This document shows, in pieces, positions 35,301-47,427 of a DNA stretch of 64,000 bases. The notes below the pieces were generated by a model that was not told the DNA's origin, did not search any database, and saw only the letters and a program-made list of their open reading frames with translations. Every line of letters begins with the position of its first letter. Within the stretch, counting starts at the first letter, position 1. Made by a program: the position numbers and the translations under genes. The stretch lies in the NCBI GenBank assembly GCA_035079385.1, contig JAVHKY010000034.1:4278001-4342000 (forward strand), written 5' to 3'. The stretch is from Aspidiotus rigidus. Its lineage: Eukaryota; Arthropoda; Insecta; Hemiptera; Diaspididae.

Positions 35301-36399
35301 TCTGACCGCCTTTAATCTTGGGTTCAAATCTCTCCAGAGAGTAGCCAAAATTCAAACTTTTCCTCTTCCATACTACTCGCTTTCACGAGTAGTCAAGAGT
35401 CACAGTCAACATTCACACTTCTACGTGATTGGATAAAAACTGAAACAAGACCTAATAACATTAACTTGATTTCAATAATGAAAATCGACTCTTCATCAAC
35501 ATTTTTTTTTTCCTCAAAAATTTATATGGGTAAGAGTACGTCTCTCTCCCTTTACATTACCGAAACTGAAACAGCATCGACTCTATGACCACTTCTTTCT
35601 TAATACATCGAAAACTCAAAATCGATGTGGATTTTTCACCCAATTCCGACTGCTAACCGACCACTTATCCTCTTGTAAGTATTTACACATCGTTTGCCAA
35701 TACGATACATAATTATCATAAGTCAAATGCGGTTGATTCTGCGATAAAGTATAAAGAGCGATCAACGAACCACCTGGAGGCATTCGAAAAGTGGAGGATA
35801 TCAGGGGTGCAGAAGCTGAGGAACTTGGAAGTTCTGGAGATGGCTGGTGTTGAGAGACAACTGCTCGCAAACGTAAAGGGAAGCAAGAGATAGGATGTAT
35901 CGGCCTTATATACTTCGCGGAGAAAAGTATTCGCTCCGGAGTCTGATCTTGGAGGGAAAGAAAGGAAGTGTGACGCGTGGAATCTGTCACGAAACAAACA
36001 TACGTAACTGGACAGGAGTATCCAACTTTGAAGGGCGCGTTTCCTACGCTAATTGTCCGACGACAAACGCTTTTATTACCGCCAACGGTCTTGGAGCACG
36101 GCAGCACAAGAAGAAGAAGATATCAAAATGAGTCGACTTCTGGTTTCAAATTCGAGTGTCAACTGAAAATCAAGATCGATTTCGAAGATTTTACGTTACG
36201 TGACTTTCAAATTAGATGAAGTCCTTAATAGAAGGGTAAAAAATCGAGAAAAATCCGAAAAATGGTGATTAGATATAATAGTTTTTAATAAGGAATAGAA
36301 TGAGACACGACCCAGCTCTCTATGTTCAATATTTGTTTTATAATTTGTATTCAAAAGTTGACTTGGTCAAGCTCTTTTCGTCAAATTGCCTCTTGTGAA
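32400..36399. other. Intergenic DNA without recognised features
   Basis: The longest minus-strand open frame (35616-36107, 163 codons) has no domain, no splice context and a serine/proline-rich, low-information sequence. I treat it as chance. No terminal repeats or arrays were found. A stretch near 34.0-34.3 kb is CpG-containing but otherwise unremarkable. Confidence 0.4.
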
Positions 36400-38030
36400 G
36401 AAAAGTATTTTCTACACTACGGGCCCTCTTCTATTGGAAGATGATCGACGTTCACATTGCGTCGATTTTAAAGGAATAATCGGAAAGGAATTCAGAATAT
36501 TGAGATTGAAGATGAGTTAAATTGTGGTCGCGGCAATTATTTATGTTTCAGCTTCACCTATCTTTCAGACGTTGCTTGTGGCAATGTGTGATATGAGGAC
36601 ATTTCCATATCTACATCATCAATAATTCAAGAAATTTCATAATCTGCTGAATCATATGGACACACAAAATCGAAAAACACCTGAGAACCTATCTTTGAAT
36701 GATGAGAAGAATGTTCAATCCTTTGACTGTCCTCTATGTCCCACGAGGTTTACTCAGGAAGTGAGGAATATCCATGTGCACCTCACTCTCATTACTAGAG
36801 ACCGGATTTTTTGGCGAGAAAACCTGTGAATTTCGGCACTTAAATTCAAAAATTCGGCAATATTCGGCATTTAAAAAGAAAGAGGGGGAAATACGCGTTT
36901 TTCACTACATTTACTCACTCTCAATGAAAATTATACAATTTCCAACCAAAATTACCTCACTTTTCACCAGAACTAATCAATTTCGGAAGAAAAAATTTAT
37001 CAAAAACTGCCTCACTTGAGAACAAATTTTGTTGATTTTTGCCAATCAAAATTTCATAAATTTTTAAACAAAAATTGGCCCAAAATTCAGTAGTTTTCAA
37101 ATAAAATCCACCTGATTTCAGGCAAAATTTGGTAATTTTTAACAAAATATTCACAATTTAGCATGAAATTTCTCAGTTCTATTGCAAACTAAGATTTGTA
37201 GTAATTTCGGTATTTTTCGGCAAAATTGAATTTTTTTCTTGCGTTCTATTTATCATGATTCAAACTTCATTTTGATTCTCATTCATTTCGCCCTTCAGGA
37301 GAAATAGTGCCAAATGCCGAGGAATCCGGTCTCTGCTCATTACTATCCAAGCATTGTCGCGGGTCGAGCATGATAGTGATTTTTAATAGGCCTCATCACA
37401 TAAGTAATCACGACACACTCTGTCAGCGAGTAGCGAAGTCACACGCATCAAGCACTGGGAGAGGGGGGACGTTGACAGAACATTGACTACAGATCCATAA
37501 GCGTTGAAACGTACGGGTTTTTGGAGTCGAGGCACCCACCGAAAGATCTACAAATTGTGTAAAATATAGGCATTTAAATTCAAAACCAGTTAAACCTAAA
37601 GAAAAAGGTACCACTTATTGATGAGCACCTACTGAATTTTGGAAAGTTCAACGCCTACGAACAGATCGACGCAACAAAGAAGCCAAAAGGGAATCGACAT
37701 TTGGATACAATGATTCGAGTATTTTGATATCAACTTGAGGTCGACACAAAATTAACTTGGATCGACATCGATCAGCAATTGCTTTGAAGTCTGACAAGCA
37801 TGGAAAGATTGACTCACATTCGACTGCGAAAGGGCAGCCTCGATGTTGACACCCGCTCGAAGTTGATTTCAAGCAAGACTCACGAATTTCGACATTTATT
37901 TTATTTAAGGTCCATTCAAAGTCGACCTACACGCTTTCTTAGAACGCTACAAGTGACGCAATAGAGCAGTTGTTTCCAGGTAGATCAGAAACTTGGAGAG
38001 GTTCACTCGAAATCGTGAGTTGAAATGGGC
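36400..38030 (+). repeat. TCGAC-rich dispersed repeat, fourth locus, split by a MITE
   Basis: The left part (36430-36795) shares GAGATTGAAGATGAGTTAAA and a GCTTCA-ATC-rich block with the 13.8-kb unit. The right part (37336-38030) shares AGCATTGTCGCGGGTCGAGC and TTTTTAATAGGCC with the 13.15-kb unit. It then runs into TCGAC-dense text, including GAACGCTACAAGTGACGCAA as in 16 kb. A 540-bp MITE interrupts the copy. No coding potential is seen. Confidence 0.65.
36788..37343. mobile_element. hAT-type MITE, 540 bp, with 8-bp target duplication
   Basis: Terminal inverted repeats are TAGAGACCGGATT at the left (from 36796) and AATCCGGTCTCTG at the right (to 37335). They are flanked by the 8-bp duplication CTCATTAC (36788-36795 and 37336-37343). 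The interior is A+T-rich with repeated TTCGGCA and AAAATT words and has no transposase. Duplication length and a CAGRG-like terminus fit hAT. Confidence 0.85.
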
Positions 38031-40129
38031 GGGGTCGAATTAATTCCACACCTTATCAACCTGTGCCCAGCGGCAAACTGACGGGCAAATTTTTCTTAAC
38101 CATAGATTTATTCTGGGTTTTCAAATAATTCGCGAAGTTAAATTTTCCCTGAATGGACATAAGCATCTTCCCCACGTTAACTGTGCTCTAATTCGCCGCT
38201 GCTCAAACCCAATGTCTGCATTGAGTCAATTCCCACAATTTCCATCAAGACTTGAAGCTAATTTATAGTGGATTTTCGATGAAGGGCATTCAAAATAGAA
38301 GACTGTACACTGAATAAGGTGGGTATTTTCAAAATTGGCATTAATCACATTTATCTTTTTCTCCTGCGTAATTATGATGAAAATACTGCGCTCGTGGATA
38401 GTGCCAATTTTGAAACTATAAAATCCCTGATCTTAAACAAACTCGACTAAAAATTTATTGATGTTCCATTTCGCACCGTTACGTTAAAATTAGAAACGAC
38501 TCAATTTAAACCTGACATAAACTGCGAATCGACAATTATTGATTCAACTCATATCAACAGTAGATACAATAAGCTGAACTTCCAAAAGAAAACCTATGCA
38601 CAAAATATCAACCAATAAGGTAAAGCCTTTGCAATCACGTCTCAGTATAGGCAAAGCAGTTACTCTCAAACTCACACTTGAATAGTGTATGAGAGTTTCT
38701 TCGGGTAGTTTACGTTTTCAGAATTTAAATCGTCACACGATGAGCAAACTGCGCACTTCCTGTCTAGTCTGAGAGGAAAAGCGAAGGTATACTTCGGAAA
38801 ATTCACATAATAAATGACGCATGATACGGAGAAACTACTGCCTAACCTCGCGAATCAAGCAATAAAACGTCAATCATCAGACACTGATTACAATAAATAG
38901 CGAGATAAAAATTCTCGCAGGAAAAAATGAAGAAAGCTTGTAAATACTGTACACGGCTTCTGAAACCGGAATAAGTCCCACAAATCCAACGTAAGATTGG
39001 AAATAACGCGGAATCTTACGAATTGAATTGAAAACGAGGTGAGTAAATGCTCAAAGACAAGCTATAGGTAAGATTGCACTTCACCCTCCCACTCTCCTCG
39101 AACGCTTTGCTAGAAAAATAAAGCGGCATTCCTCGCAAAGATAAACCCTGATCCTATAACGCGTTAATGAAACGAAGCACAAATTTTGAATTTGGCTTCG
39201 ACCTTACAGAAAAATGTACCAAAGGGTCTCAAAATTAATAGAACGAAGATCGACGTTTATAATAATGCCACCAATTCAGATAAGAATATGCACAAAACGA
39301 ACGAGAAATATTTTGCAGAAGAAAAAGAACACTAATTTTAATCATCTGTGTAACACCCAAAGAACGGCTTGAAAGACTCCAAGTAGCCTCTAATGGGAGT
39401 TGGAATTAAATTTTTCATAAGAGTATTAAAGTCCGAAGATGTCTCCTTTCACCGAAAAACCACCAAGATTAACAACCTTATTCTCAGTCATTTTTAATGA
39501 AGATGACTATTGCTCGCTATGCCTACAAGACAAAATGTTTCCAACGCAACCCTTTCATAAATTATCGTAGGAACAAATTTCGCAATAAATTACAAGGAGG
39601 AAGAACATTCTCAAAATTTGAACACAATATTTAAGAGACGTTGACCGAGTCAAAAATTTTTTGGCTCCTCTTAGCGCAAACACGAGCGTACAAATGTAAT
39701 GAAGAAAAAATATCCGCGTGCTTGTTGAAAGTATTTTAAAATTGTGCCGAAATTTTGCAGCTATAGGGAGACGAAATTAAACGACGACGACGCCAACACG
39801 TACAAGAATTCAGTTACGACTATAAAACCTTATGTTATTCAACTATAGGGAAAAAGCAGGCACTTATTGAATAAAATATCGAGTGAAACGCGTACAAAAT
39901 GGTGCTCGTGTAATTTGAGGTCTACGGCTAGGCTGGGCTCAGCCTCGAGAGGCAAAATTCGCACTCGGAACCTATTTTGGACTATTTTACTCCAGTTGCG
40001 CTCCTTTCACAAAATTCGCGGGTCGAACTTTCGAGGATACAAAGCTAGAATTCATGAATGCGTCCAATCTGATGAATCAAAGAGGCAAAAACTCAAACTC
40101 TCCTTCACATTCCCGAAAAACGTTCCAAT
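38031..40129. other. Intergenic DNA without recognised genes
   Basis: A small inverted pair TTTCAAAATTGGCA (38327-38340) and its complement (38402-38415) encloses about 60 bp, possibly a tiny foldback. No coding domain is seen otherwise. Sequence from about 39.9 kb may already belong to the LINE that follows, but I cannot align it. Confidence 0.4.
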
Positions 40130-40660
40130 TTATGACAAGCAGAACTTCTCCAGCAGCACGACCCCTTCCTGAGCATTCCCGACACCTCACATTCGCCTCA
40201 ACCTGGGTACCTTACTTACAATCTACGATAGACGAATCGAAGCCATTACAAAAACCTGTACTTTACGGATGGATCCACATCAGGTTTCGAAGCTGGCTAG
40301 GAGAAGTCTCGCTCTCCCGTATAAAAAGCGCGACCTCCATACTCTGCCGAACTACCTGTCATCCATTCCTGCTTCTTTCACCTCTCACCTCCCTTAAATT
40401 CCTTCTTTCTCTGTTTTCAAGGCACGCGAGACCCCTATTCTTCCAACCCTATCGTTCAGCGCATTCTCATCCTCCTGCGCACTTTAACATCTTCTTTATC
40501 TCAAATTGACACCACGTTTCGGACCTAGTAGCCAAGCAAGTTCTGCTTACGTCCTCAATCACTGATTTCTCTCCTTTCCCGGTCTATGCCTCGAAATCTT
40601 ACTATCGTTCTCTAATCATCTCATCATTGTCGATCCTTTCAACCCCATAATAAGCTTCGT
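40130..40660 (+). mobile_element. I-like LINE fragment with RNase H domain
   Basis: In plus frames the sequence reads Y-F-T-D-G-S-T-S-G-F (40259-40288), the first RNase H motif with the catalytic D. After stops and shifts, I-L-I-L-L-R-T-L (about 40455) and D-L-V-A-K-Q (about 40526) follow, the C-terminal RNase H motif. The tail S-K-S-Y-Y-R-S-L-I parallels D-Y-K-N-Y-Y-H-S-L-I of the LINE in the 50-kb arm. This is therefore the same clade, but more decayed. RT is absent or unrecognisable. Confidence 0.75.
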
Positions 40661-41867
40661 TCAAATAATAAATCCCAGAGTCCATGATCCTCTTCAATTC
40701 ATTCACAGTCAAAGAATGACGAAGAATTGGGCACACCCTCGCAACGAGGTCATGCCAAGACTATCACATTGAGGAATTATACGTTTCTCATTTCTGCTCC
40801 TGTCCTTAGCTTCTACAATTCGGAAAAACATTTTTTGTCCCCTCTTAAGCCTCCTGTACCCTCTCCAATAATTCAGAACCTATCCGCCGTTACTCCCAAT
40901 CTCGAAATTGCTGTTTTTTTTCAAGAATAATTTTCCCCGAGTTTTCCAGGTTTTTACAGTCAATTTTTTTCAAGATGTATTCTTCTCATAGTCAAAAAAA
41001 AAAAAAAAAAAGGACGTAGAAGTTGACAAAAATTTGTTTAAACGTTGTCTTCATCCTTTTTCTAACGTACTTTTAACTGCCAATCAATTTTCATCGAATA
41101 TGAACACCCTAAACCTAGCTTGTTCCTTCAAAAAATCAAAATTTCAGGATTTCGGTTGAAATTTTATGGCTTTTCCATATCCATCCAATTTCCCTGACTT
41201 TGTGTGGCAACCCTGACTCTAAACTTTCTACGGTCGGTCTATTATTACAAATTCATTCAACTTCAATACTGCTTCCCGATATAAAAATCGCCTGTACAGT
41301 TTAATATAGCTCGTAAAAAAATATGAAGAGAAAAAAAAATGATACCAAGTTTTTCCATAATCTTTTTTCGGAAGAAATGAAAAATTAGAAATTTACTGGT
41401 AAAGTTTGGACAAAAAATTGATAATAATAAAAAGCAGCCTCTGGGTAGTGAAAATTAAACCCAATTCGGATTTTTCTACGTCTTTTTTTTTTTTTTTTGA
41501 AACTCTCAACAATTTTTTCATCCGTTTTGAAGGTCTTTTTCATTCTTTCAAAGTACAAAAAAAAAAAAAAAAAAAAAAGAAGAAGAAGAAAGAGAAGGAG
41601 ACGACAAAATTTTGCGAAAAAAAAACGACATGGGAAAAATCCCTTGGGGAGTGACATAATAAATCCGGGATTCCTCCAGAGTTTTGAACTTTAAAATTTA
41701 TATTTTATACGCTTTTATAACAGATTTCACAAATTCCATTAAGATGCAAAATGAACTTTTTGGGGGAAGTTCTCAAATTTTTTTCGTCCTGGTTCCATGG
41801 TGCCTCAATAACACCCCCCCCAACAAAAAAATGAGAAGAAAAGAAAGTAAAACCCTATATTCTCCAG
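40661..41867. other. Low-complexity A/T-rich stretch with homopolymer runs
   Basis: A-runs at about 40996-41013 and 41557-41579 and a T-run near 41483-41499 dominate. The first A-run could mark the 3' end of the preceding LINE. No gene is seen. Confidence 0.45.
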
Positions 41868-42028
41868 GGTACATGGATTAAACGAAAAAACGAATACACT
41901 ACAGGGAGAGTAAACAAATGCAAACCGCGGTTTGCATTTGTTTACTCTCCCTGTAGTGTATTCGTTTTTTCGTTTATGATGGATAGCCGTAACCTTAAGG
42001 AACGGATTCGTTTAATGGTACATGGATT
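41868..42028. mobile_element. 137-bp PLE-tail palindrome insert with 12-bp target duplication
   Basis: The direct repeats GGTACATGGATT (41868-41879 and 42017-42028) flank an insert at 41880-42016. It begins with a perfect 98-bp palindrome (41879-41976, centre CCGCGG) and ends with a 40-nt tail. Each arm reads outward GCGGTTTGCATTTGTTTACT, then CTC and GTATTCG words. These match the 3' end of PLE copy A (GCGGTTTGCATGGTTTACTC, then GTATTCG at 31409-31447). The tail word GATAGCCGTAAC parallels GTCGAGCCGTAAC of copy B (49936-49948). It is thus two head-to-head PLE tails inserted as one unit. Confidence 0.92.
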
Positions 42029-42195
42029 CCTAAATGTCGAGCTCTGAAAACTTTAGAGAGCTGTAAATAACACCTCCAAAAAAATTCTCTGAGAAATTTC
42101 AGATCTGAAAAATTTCATCATGGAGATTTGGGAATCAATTTTTTTCCAATTCTTCACATTTTTATCTGTAGATGATCGGTGACCGAGTATTTCTT

Positions 42196-42410
42196 TTTCT
42201 TGAAAATTTTACCGATATATTAAAAAAAAATTTGAAGAAGATTTTCAGCAATCCTCCAGCCTTTTCCTCCTTTCACGCATTTATTTCGGCAAAAAAATTT
42301 AGGAAGATCAAAAATTTACCAATATATTTAAAGAAAATTTGAAAAAAAATTTTAGCAATCCTCCCGCCTTTTCCTTCATTTACGCATTTATTACAGAAAA
42401 GAATTTAAAA
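42196..42410 (+). repeat. Tandem duplication, about 107-bp period
   Basis: Two copies of a unit containing ACCGATATAT or ACCAATATAT, AGCAATCCTCC, CCTTTTCCT and TACGCATTTATT start near 42201 and 42308. They are roughly 85% alike by eye and non-coding. Confidence 0.75.
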
Positions 42411-42439
42411 CGGTAGAAAAAATTTACCTAGATTTATCC

Positions 42440-45204
42440 AGCAAATTATCATGATATAATCACACAGATATACCTATACAAAAAACTCAATAATTCAGAA
42501 GTTCTCTCAGTCATATCCACTCGATGAGGTAACGAGATATATTTTTTCCCCTTTTTCCATAATATGCGGTTTATTTAAATATAGTTCGAAAAAAAAAAAA
42601 AAAACTCGCTTCATTGATGCTAGATATAAATCTCCTAAGATAATAAATGTTTAAAATGAATCTTCATTTTAGACAAACACGCCGCCAATTACACACACAT
42701 TAACACATTTATTACATCTAAGATATTTCCAGACCGCGCTGATAAGAAGATGCGTCTATTGCACCTTCGTAATGCAAAAACGCTCTTTCAATTTTTATCA
42801 TCAAATCAATTTTTTTTTTTTTTCTCCTTAATTCCTAAAATTCGGATCGGTGATCCGAGACTTTGTTCGAGATCACGAACGTTTATTCGTTTAATTTTAT
42901 TTTCAAAAAATCAGGTGAAGGTAGACGAAAGTTGGAAACAAAAAGTCACTCTCAGCAAACACGATGATTTATTAATTCGAAGTGCATGAAAGCTTCCTGA
43001 TTGATATCGCAAGGTTAGGAAGCTACCGGTATTCTAGTTTTTTACCTACAATATTTTATTGTAGGGAGTTCAAGTTGACGAGATGAGTCGAGAAGATTAC
43101 TGATAAACTGAGGGAAAACTGCAAGAAATACCAGGAAATGCAAATACCTCCTTCAAAAGGTATAAAATACGAACTATAAAGGCTATTGAATTAAAAATTT
43201 GCAATAATTATTCTCACTTACAGCAGAAACCGGTTACCGACATCGTTTTCAGCGTTACATTCAAATGCTCTAAGACTGCCTATTACACAACTTACTAAAG
43301 CGGAAAAAAATGATAAATATGAGAGTCGAAGAGAAGCATGACTTTTTTGTACTTACAGTGCTTTCGCAAAAATAATAATATTTTTATTCTTCAAAAACTA
43401 TCACAGAGAGAAGGAAAAAAGGAGGAAGAAACTCGCCCCAATGACGTTGTGATACAAAACCTAATTCTATCAGATAACGATTGCTTACAATGAATCTTTT
43501 TTCATCTTAGATACGATGCCAATTACGTACACTAATCTCTCTATTCTTAGACCATCAATAAGTAGCTGCATTTATCAATTGCAATTTGTAATGCAAAAAC
43601 ATTATCTCCATATCGTATTGACGAGATGAGACATTATTCAACATCATAACAAGGTGAAGATTTCCAGACGAGAAGAAAAATTGAAAATTCGTTCTCAATA
43701 GAAGCGCGTGGGAATTTTCGAACAGAATTAAGGAACTCACCCGATTGATGCTAACATGAATCCGCCAATGTACGAAACCTTTCTCAAAATGTAAAACAAG
43801 TCCTCATCCTGGAGGTGAAGTCAACATTGGGGGGGCGAACACCACATAAAATTCTCACTGAGTACAATTACGTTATCACCGCACGTTACACAAAAATTCA
43901 TTCACTACGCATAAATTTCGATACAAAACAAGGTAGTAAAATAACAATGCGATACACGTTAAATTAATGAGATCGAATTTAAAAATCGTCACAATTTTAG
44001 AAAAAAAAAAAAAAAAAAAACACGTCGGCACAACGCGAGGATCGACAGCGTAACAATCGCCCAAGAAAGAAGGGAAGAATAAGAAGAATGAAAATAAAAA
44101 AGCCAAAAGAGGCCTTTACCTATAACGTTTGTTATCAAGTGCCTATAGGTGGGAGTTAAACGGCGGCGCTCTCACGGAACAAACGACGTTCCCGCGACCG
44201 AAATTCTACGTCTTGCACGAATCATAAGCGAGGCGGTGGCGACCGAGCAAAAGAACACCGAAAAACAAAGACACACACACCAGCCAGAATCATGCGCCTT
44301 TCCGACTATGACTCGCACTGTGTTCTATTCTCTTCTTATTGTTCATAGTCGTCGTCGTTCTCTCTTTCGCCGCGGCGTCTGTGTGTACTATGTACTATAC
44401 AGTGTATGCCCGAAAAAAAAAAAAAAAAAACACAAGGAGGTGTACAATATGTACACACGAATACTAACGTCGGTAACCACTCGCGAGCAACGTAGAGACT
44501 CGATTGACGTTGTGTACGCGAACGCGTCGTACGACTTACAATAGTCGTCGTCGTCGTGGACAGTCGCCACCCCTAGACCTCCCTTTTTGTTACCAATATT
44601 CGTCTTTTGTCTTTCTCCTTTTTCTCATTAGCGTCGAACGGTGACGGAGGTGTGTTATCATTGTTTACTGTGTACGCTGACGCTAAGAACGCGCGGTCCG
44701 TGCGTGGGGGAACGCGCGAGTAGGCGCATTCTCTTGTATTCGTCGTCGCGTGTAATTAATGTATGACAATTCTTTATTGTTGATCCTCATAATACACAGG
44801 TTGTATTATTTCCTTTTTTAGCGCGATTCGAGAGTTTTAAGTATTGAGTTATTATTCTTCAAGGAGTTGCAGTATGTTTTTAAAGCTCGTTGATACGAGA
44901 TTACTTGATGACAATTCTTGAAGGTAAAAAAGGACTCTTGAAAAGTTGAGAACATCATAATTATAGATCACGTAACTTCACCTTGAAAATGCGGAAAAGT
45001 ACTGAAAACGATATTTGTTATCATATGAGAAAGAAAACATGCGACTTTTCCTCTCACAATGCAAAACTCATTGAGAAAGTAACTCCCTCTCTGTAGAATA
45101 AATACCAATGACCTGTCAATCAGGCCAATTATTTGTATAAAATGAACAATAAAACTCAGTTTATAAATTCTATCGCTATGACGTCACATCAACTGATAAA
45201 AGAG
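42440..45204. other. Intergenic DNA with old partial duplications and a CpG-rich stretch
   Basis: Words such as GAATCTT-TTTCATCTTAGA, GCCAATTAC and GTAATGCAAAAAC recur at about 42.66-42.78 and 43.49-43.60 kb, which suggests an old duplication. From about 44.1 to 44.76 kb the DNA is richer in CpG and CGTCG words (GTCGTCGTCGTCGTGG near 44545). That could be a promoter or 5' UTR of a gene lying outside my recognition. No exon is supported. Confidence 0.4.
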
Positions 45205-45441
45205 TACACGGAAAAAAATCTCTACAATTTAAATGCCTATAAATATAGTCCTGGCACTCCGCTCGCAAAAAATTGTCAATTTTACTATAAAAAATAGTAA
45301 ATATTACTATATTTTATCAGTTTTTACAACTTTTTTTAGTAAGTTCAACTATTTTTTTCAGTCAATTATACAATTTTTTGCAGAGCGGAGCGCCTGGACT
45401 ATAATCAAAAGTCATTTAAACTATTTTTTTTTCTCAGTGTA
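45205..45441. mobile_element. TA-flanked MITE, 233 bp, Tc1/mariner-like ends
   Basis: Long inverted repeats of about 70 bp begin CACGGAAAAAAAT at the left (45207) and end TTTTTTCTCAGTG at the right (45439). TA lies on both sides (45205-45206 and 45440-45441). The inner arm pair includes GACTATA or TATAGTC and CTCCGCTC or GAGCGGAG. No transposase is present. Ends starting CACTG with a TA duplication fit the Tc1/mariner group. Confidence 0.85.
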
Positions 45442-45900
45442 GAATACCCATAATCCAATAAAGAAACCTGAATTTCATTTCAATCTATAGGCTAGGAGTA
45501 CTCTAAAACCTAGGAAACGTCTCCAGAAAATTCACTCCCCTCCCCCTATCTACCTTGCTACGGGGCGGGACTATAACAATTATTTCTGAGGTCTTCGAAA
45601 ATTTATATTTCCATTACTCAGCTGAATATTCTTATTGCAATACGACTAAGCGTCACCTACAGAATCGTATTCACTCAATTGGAAACGCGCTGAGGAATTA
45701 CTATCAATTAATTCTCGAAAAAATTGTTGCTACCCATCTTCAGATATGAGACTGTAACTTGTCTAAGTCTCGAAAAAAATCCATCCAGTATAGTTTTGGA
45801 GGAGATCCGGGGACTAAAAAATTTTTCAACAGGGAACCGGTTTTATGGGGGGGCTTTTTGAGAAAGTCGCCGTGCGCCGTCCGCCGTAAGGCAAAAAACT
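45442..45900. other. Unassigned stretch before the composite palindrome
   Basis: No gene is seen. Near 45865-45910 the text CGCCGTGCGCCGTCCGCCGTAAGG and TTCGGCGG is locally G+C-rich just outside the palindrome arm. Confidence 0.35.
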
Positions 45901-47427
45901 TCGGCGGTTTATAATTATTGATAATACATCTTATAAATTAACAAGGGGTAATTTTTAAATTATTGAAAAATGGTAGTAGTAACTAGTGAGTTGAAGATTG
46001 TTACTTTTTTATTTATTTATTTTTCTTTCTTATATGTTGGTACAGTAGTGAGTGCGACGTAAATAATCGAGAGATAGAGATATTGAATCCGAGTTGTTTC
46101 CCAGAGCTTGCGCGAAGGCGGACGGGACATTTAATGTAGAGCGGAGAGGAGCTAGCATAGGATGAAAAAAGACGTATTCAACTGTTGGAGTTTCTTTCTG
46201 ACAGTAAGAACAAGATGGGGGAGCCAGAAGATCAGGATTGATAAGGTAGGAGTGAGTGATTTTTGTGTGGCCGATTCATAGTCGAGTAAGGACTACTTCT
46301 TTTCCTCTATCATTTTCTAATAGACGTGGACCAATGTGAGGGACTTTGTTTGATACTGAGGAGCTTATTGGAGTATGATTTTTCCAGAGATTTGTCCATT
46401 TTTTTAGGATGAGAGAATGGTAATAGTTTTTGTAATCTGAGACAAGTCTGGATAAGTTGTCAGTTATTTTGGGAAAGGATGTTGCTTATTTGGCGACGAG
46501 GGCGACTATGTGACTGGGGATCCATATGAAAGAGATAGATGTTGATAGACTTCAGTGAGTGTAATATAAGGTGGATTGGTTCAATGAGAGGATCGTTACT
46601 AGAAGTATCTGAAAGAGAGAGTGAAGAAAGCTGGTCGGTGAGGAGGAGGAATTTGTTGTTTTGTGGAAGCTGTGCGATATGAGAGTGAAGGAAATGTTGC
46701 GAGTTCGTTGAAAGTGAGGTGTCCATCCATGGAGTGTGAGCATAGGCGGTTCTATTCAATTTTCTAGATCCGTCGGTAAGGCAGATTTTGTAATCTGGAT
46801 ATTCTTGTATTAGTTGTTTCATGTTAGAGATGGTGGCAGAGTTGTCTCATTTAGGCAATTAAGTCAGGTCAAGACGGAGATTTAGAACGGTCATAGTCCA
46901 AGGGGGAGAGTGTATATATGGGTGGAAGAGGGTTAGGTTGGAATGATTTATTGAGGGAGATGCTGAATTGAGTTAGGATACGTTTATTTGAAAAGAAAAC
47001 AAAAATTTGATGTCTCAAAATAATGGAAAATACATTCCTACACAATAATTTTGTGGATGGCACTTAGACTTCTTTCTTTGTCCATGCTTCAATTGGTGAT
47101 CCGTAATCTGGTTTGGAACCAATTACGTTCCTGTAGAGTTGTAATAATAATTTTCTAGAACACCCTTTAGAAGGATGTGAGAAACATTTCAAAATGGATG
47201 GGGCACGGATACATTTTTCTTTCAGGGTTTTAATGTGGAGGGAAATTTTTGATCAAAAAGAAGCCCGAGAAGTTTAACTAAACTGCGGGATGGAATTTTA
47301 TAATTTTGAAAGAGAAATGGTTGAGGTGGAGGGGTAGGAAGTCTCTTTTTGAAAATAAGTGAGTAAGTTTTGGAAGGGGAGAATTTGAACCCGTTTTTTA
47401 TTGTCCACTTGGAGATTGCATCGAGCG
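45901..47427 (-). mobile_element. I-like LINE 3' half, left arm
   Basis: On the minus strand this carries the RT C-terminus (N-G-F-K-F-S, then V-K-L-L-G-L), a connector, and RNase H with K-I-C-L-T-D-G-S (about 46770) and L-L-L-T-D-Q-L-S-S-L (about 46650). The end of RNase H is decayed. The 3' UTR runs to about 45990, where an A/T-rich TTATTTATTTATTT tract stands for the poly-A. The YADD region and everything upstream is missing, because the PLE junction replaces it. Confidence 0.9.

Noticed and set aside
35318..35350. tRNA T-arm-like text GGGTTCAAATCTCT
   Set aside because: No matching acceptor, D or anticodon arm around it.
35616..36107. 163-codon minus-strand open frame
   Set aside because: No domain, signal or splice context. 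Composition is serine/proline-rich and low in information, and overlapping frames of similar length exist on the other strand. Chance frame.
41406..41657. Open frames on both strands with poly-K or poly-F
   Set aside because: Produced by A and T homopolymer tracts; not coding.
44149..44544. 131-codon plus-strand open frame in a CpG-rich patch
   Set aside because: It contains a poly-K run from an A homopolymer and no domain. High CpG lowers stop frequency, so a long frame is expected by chance.
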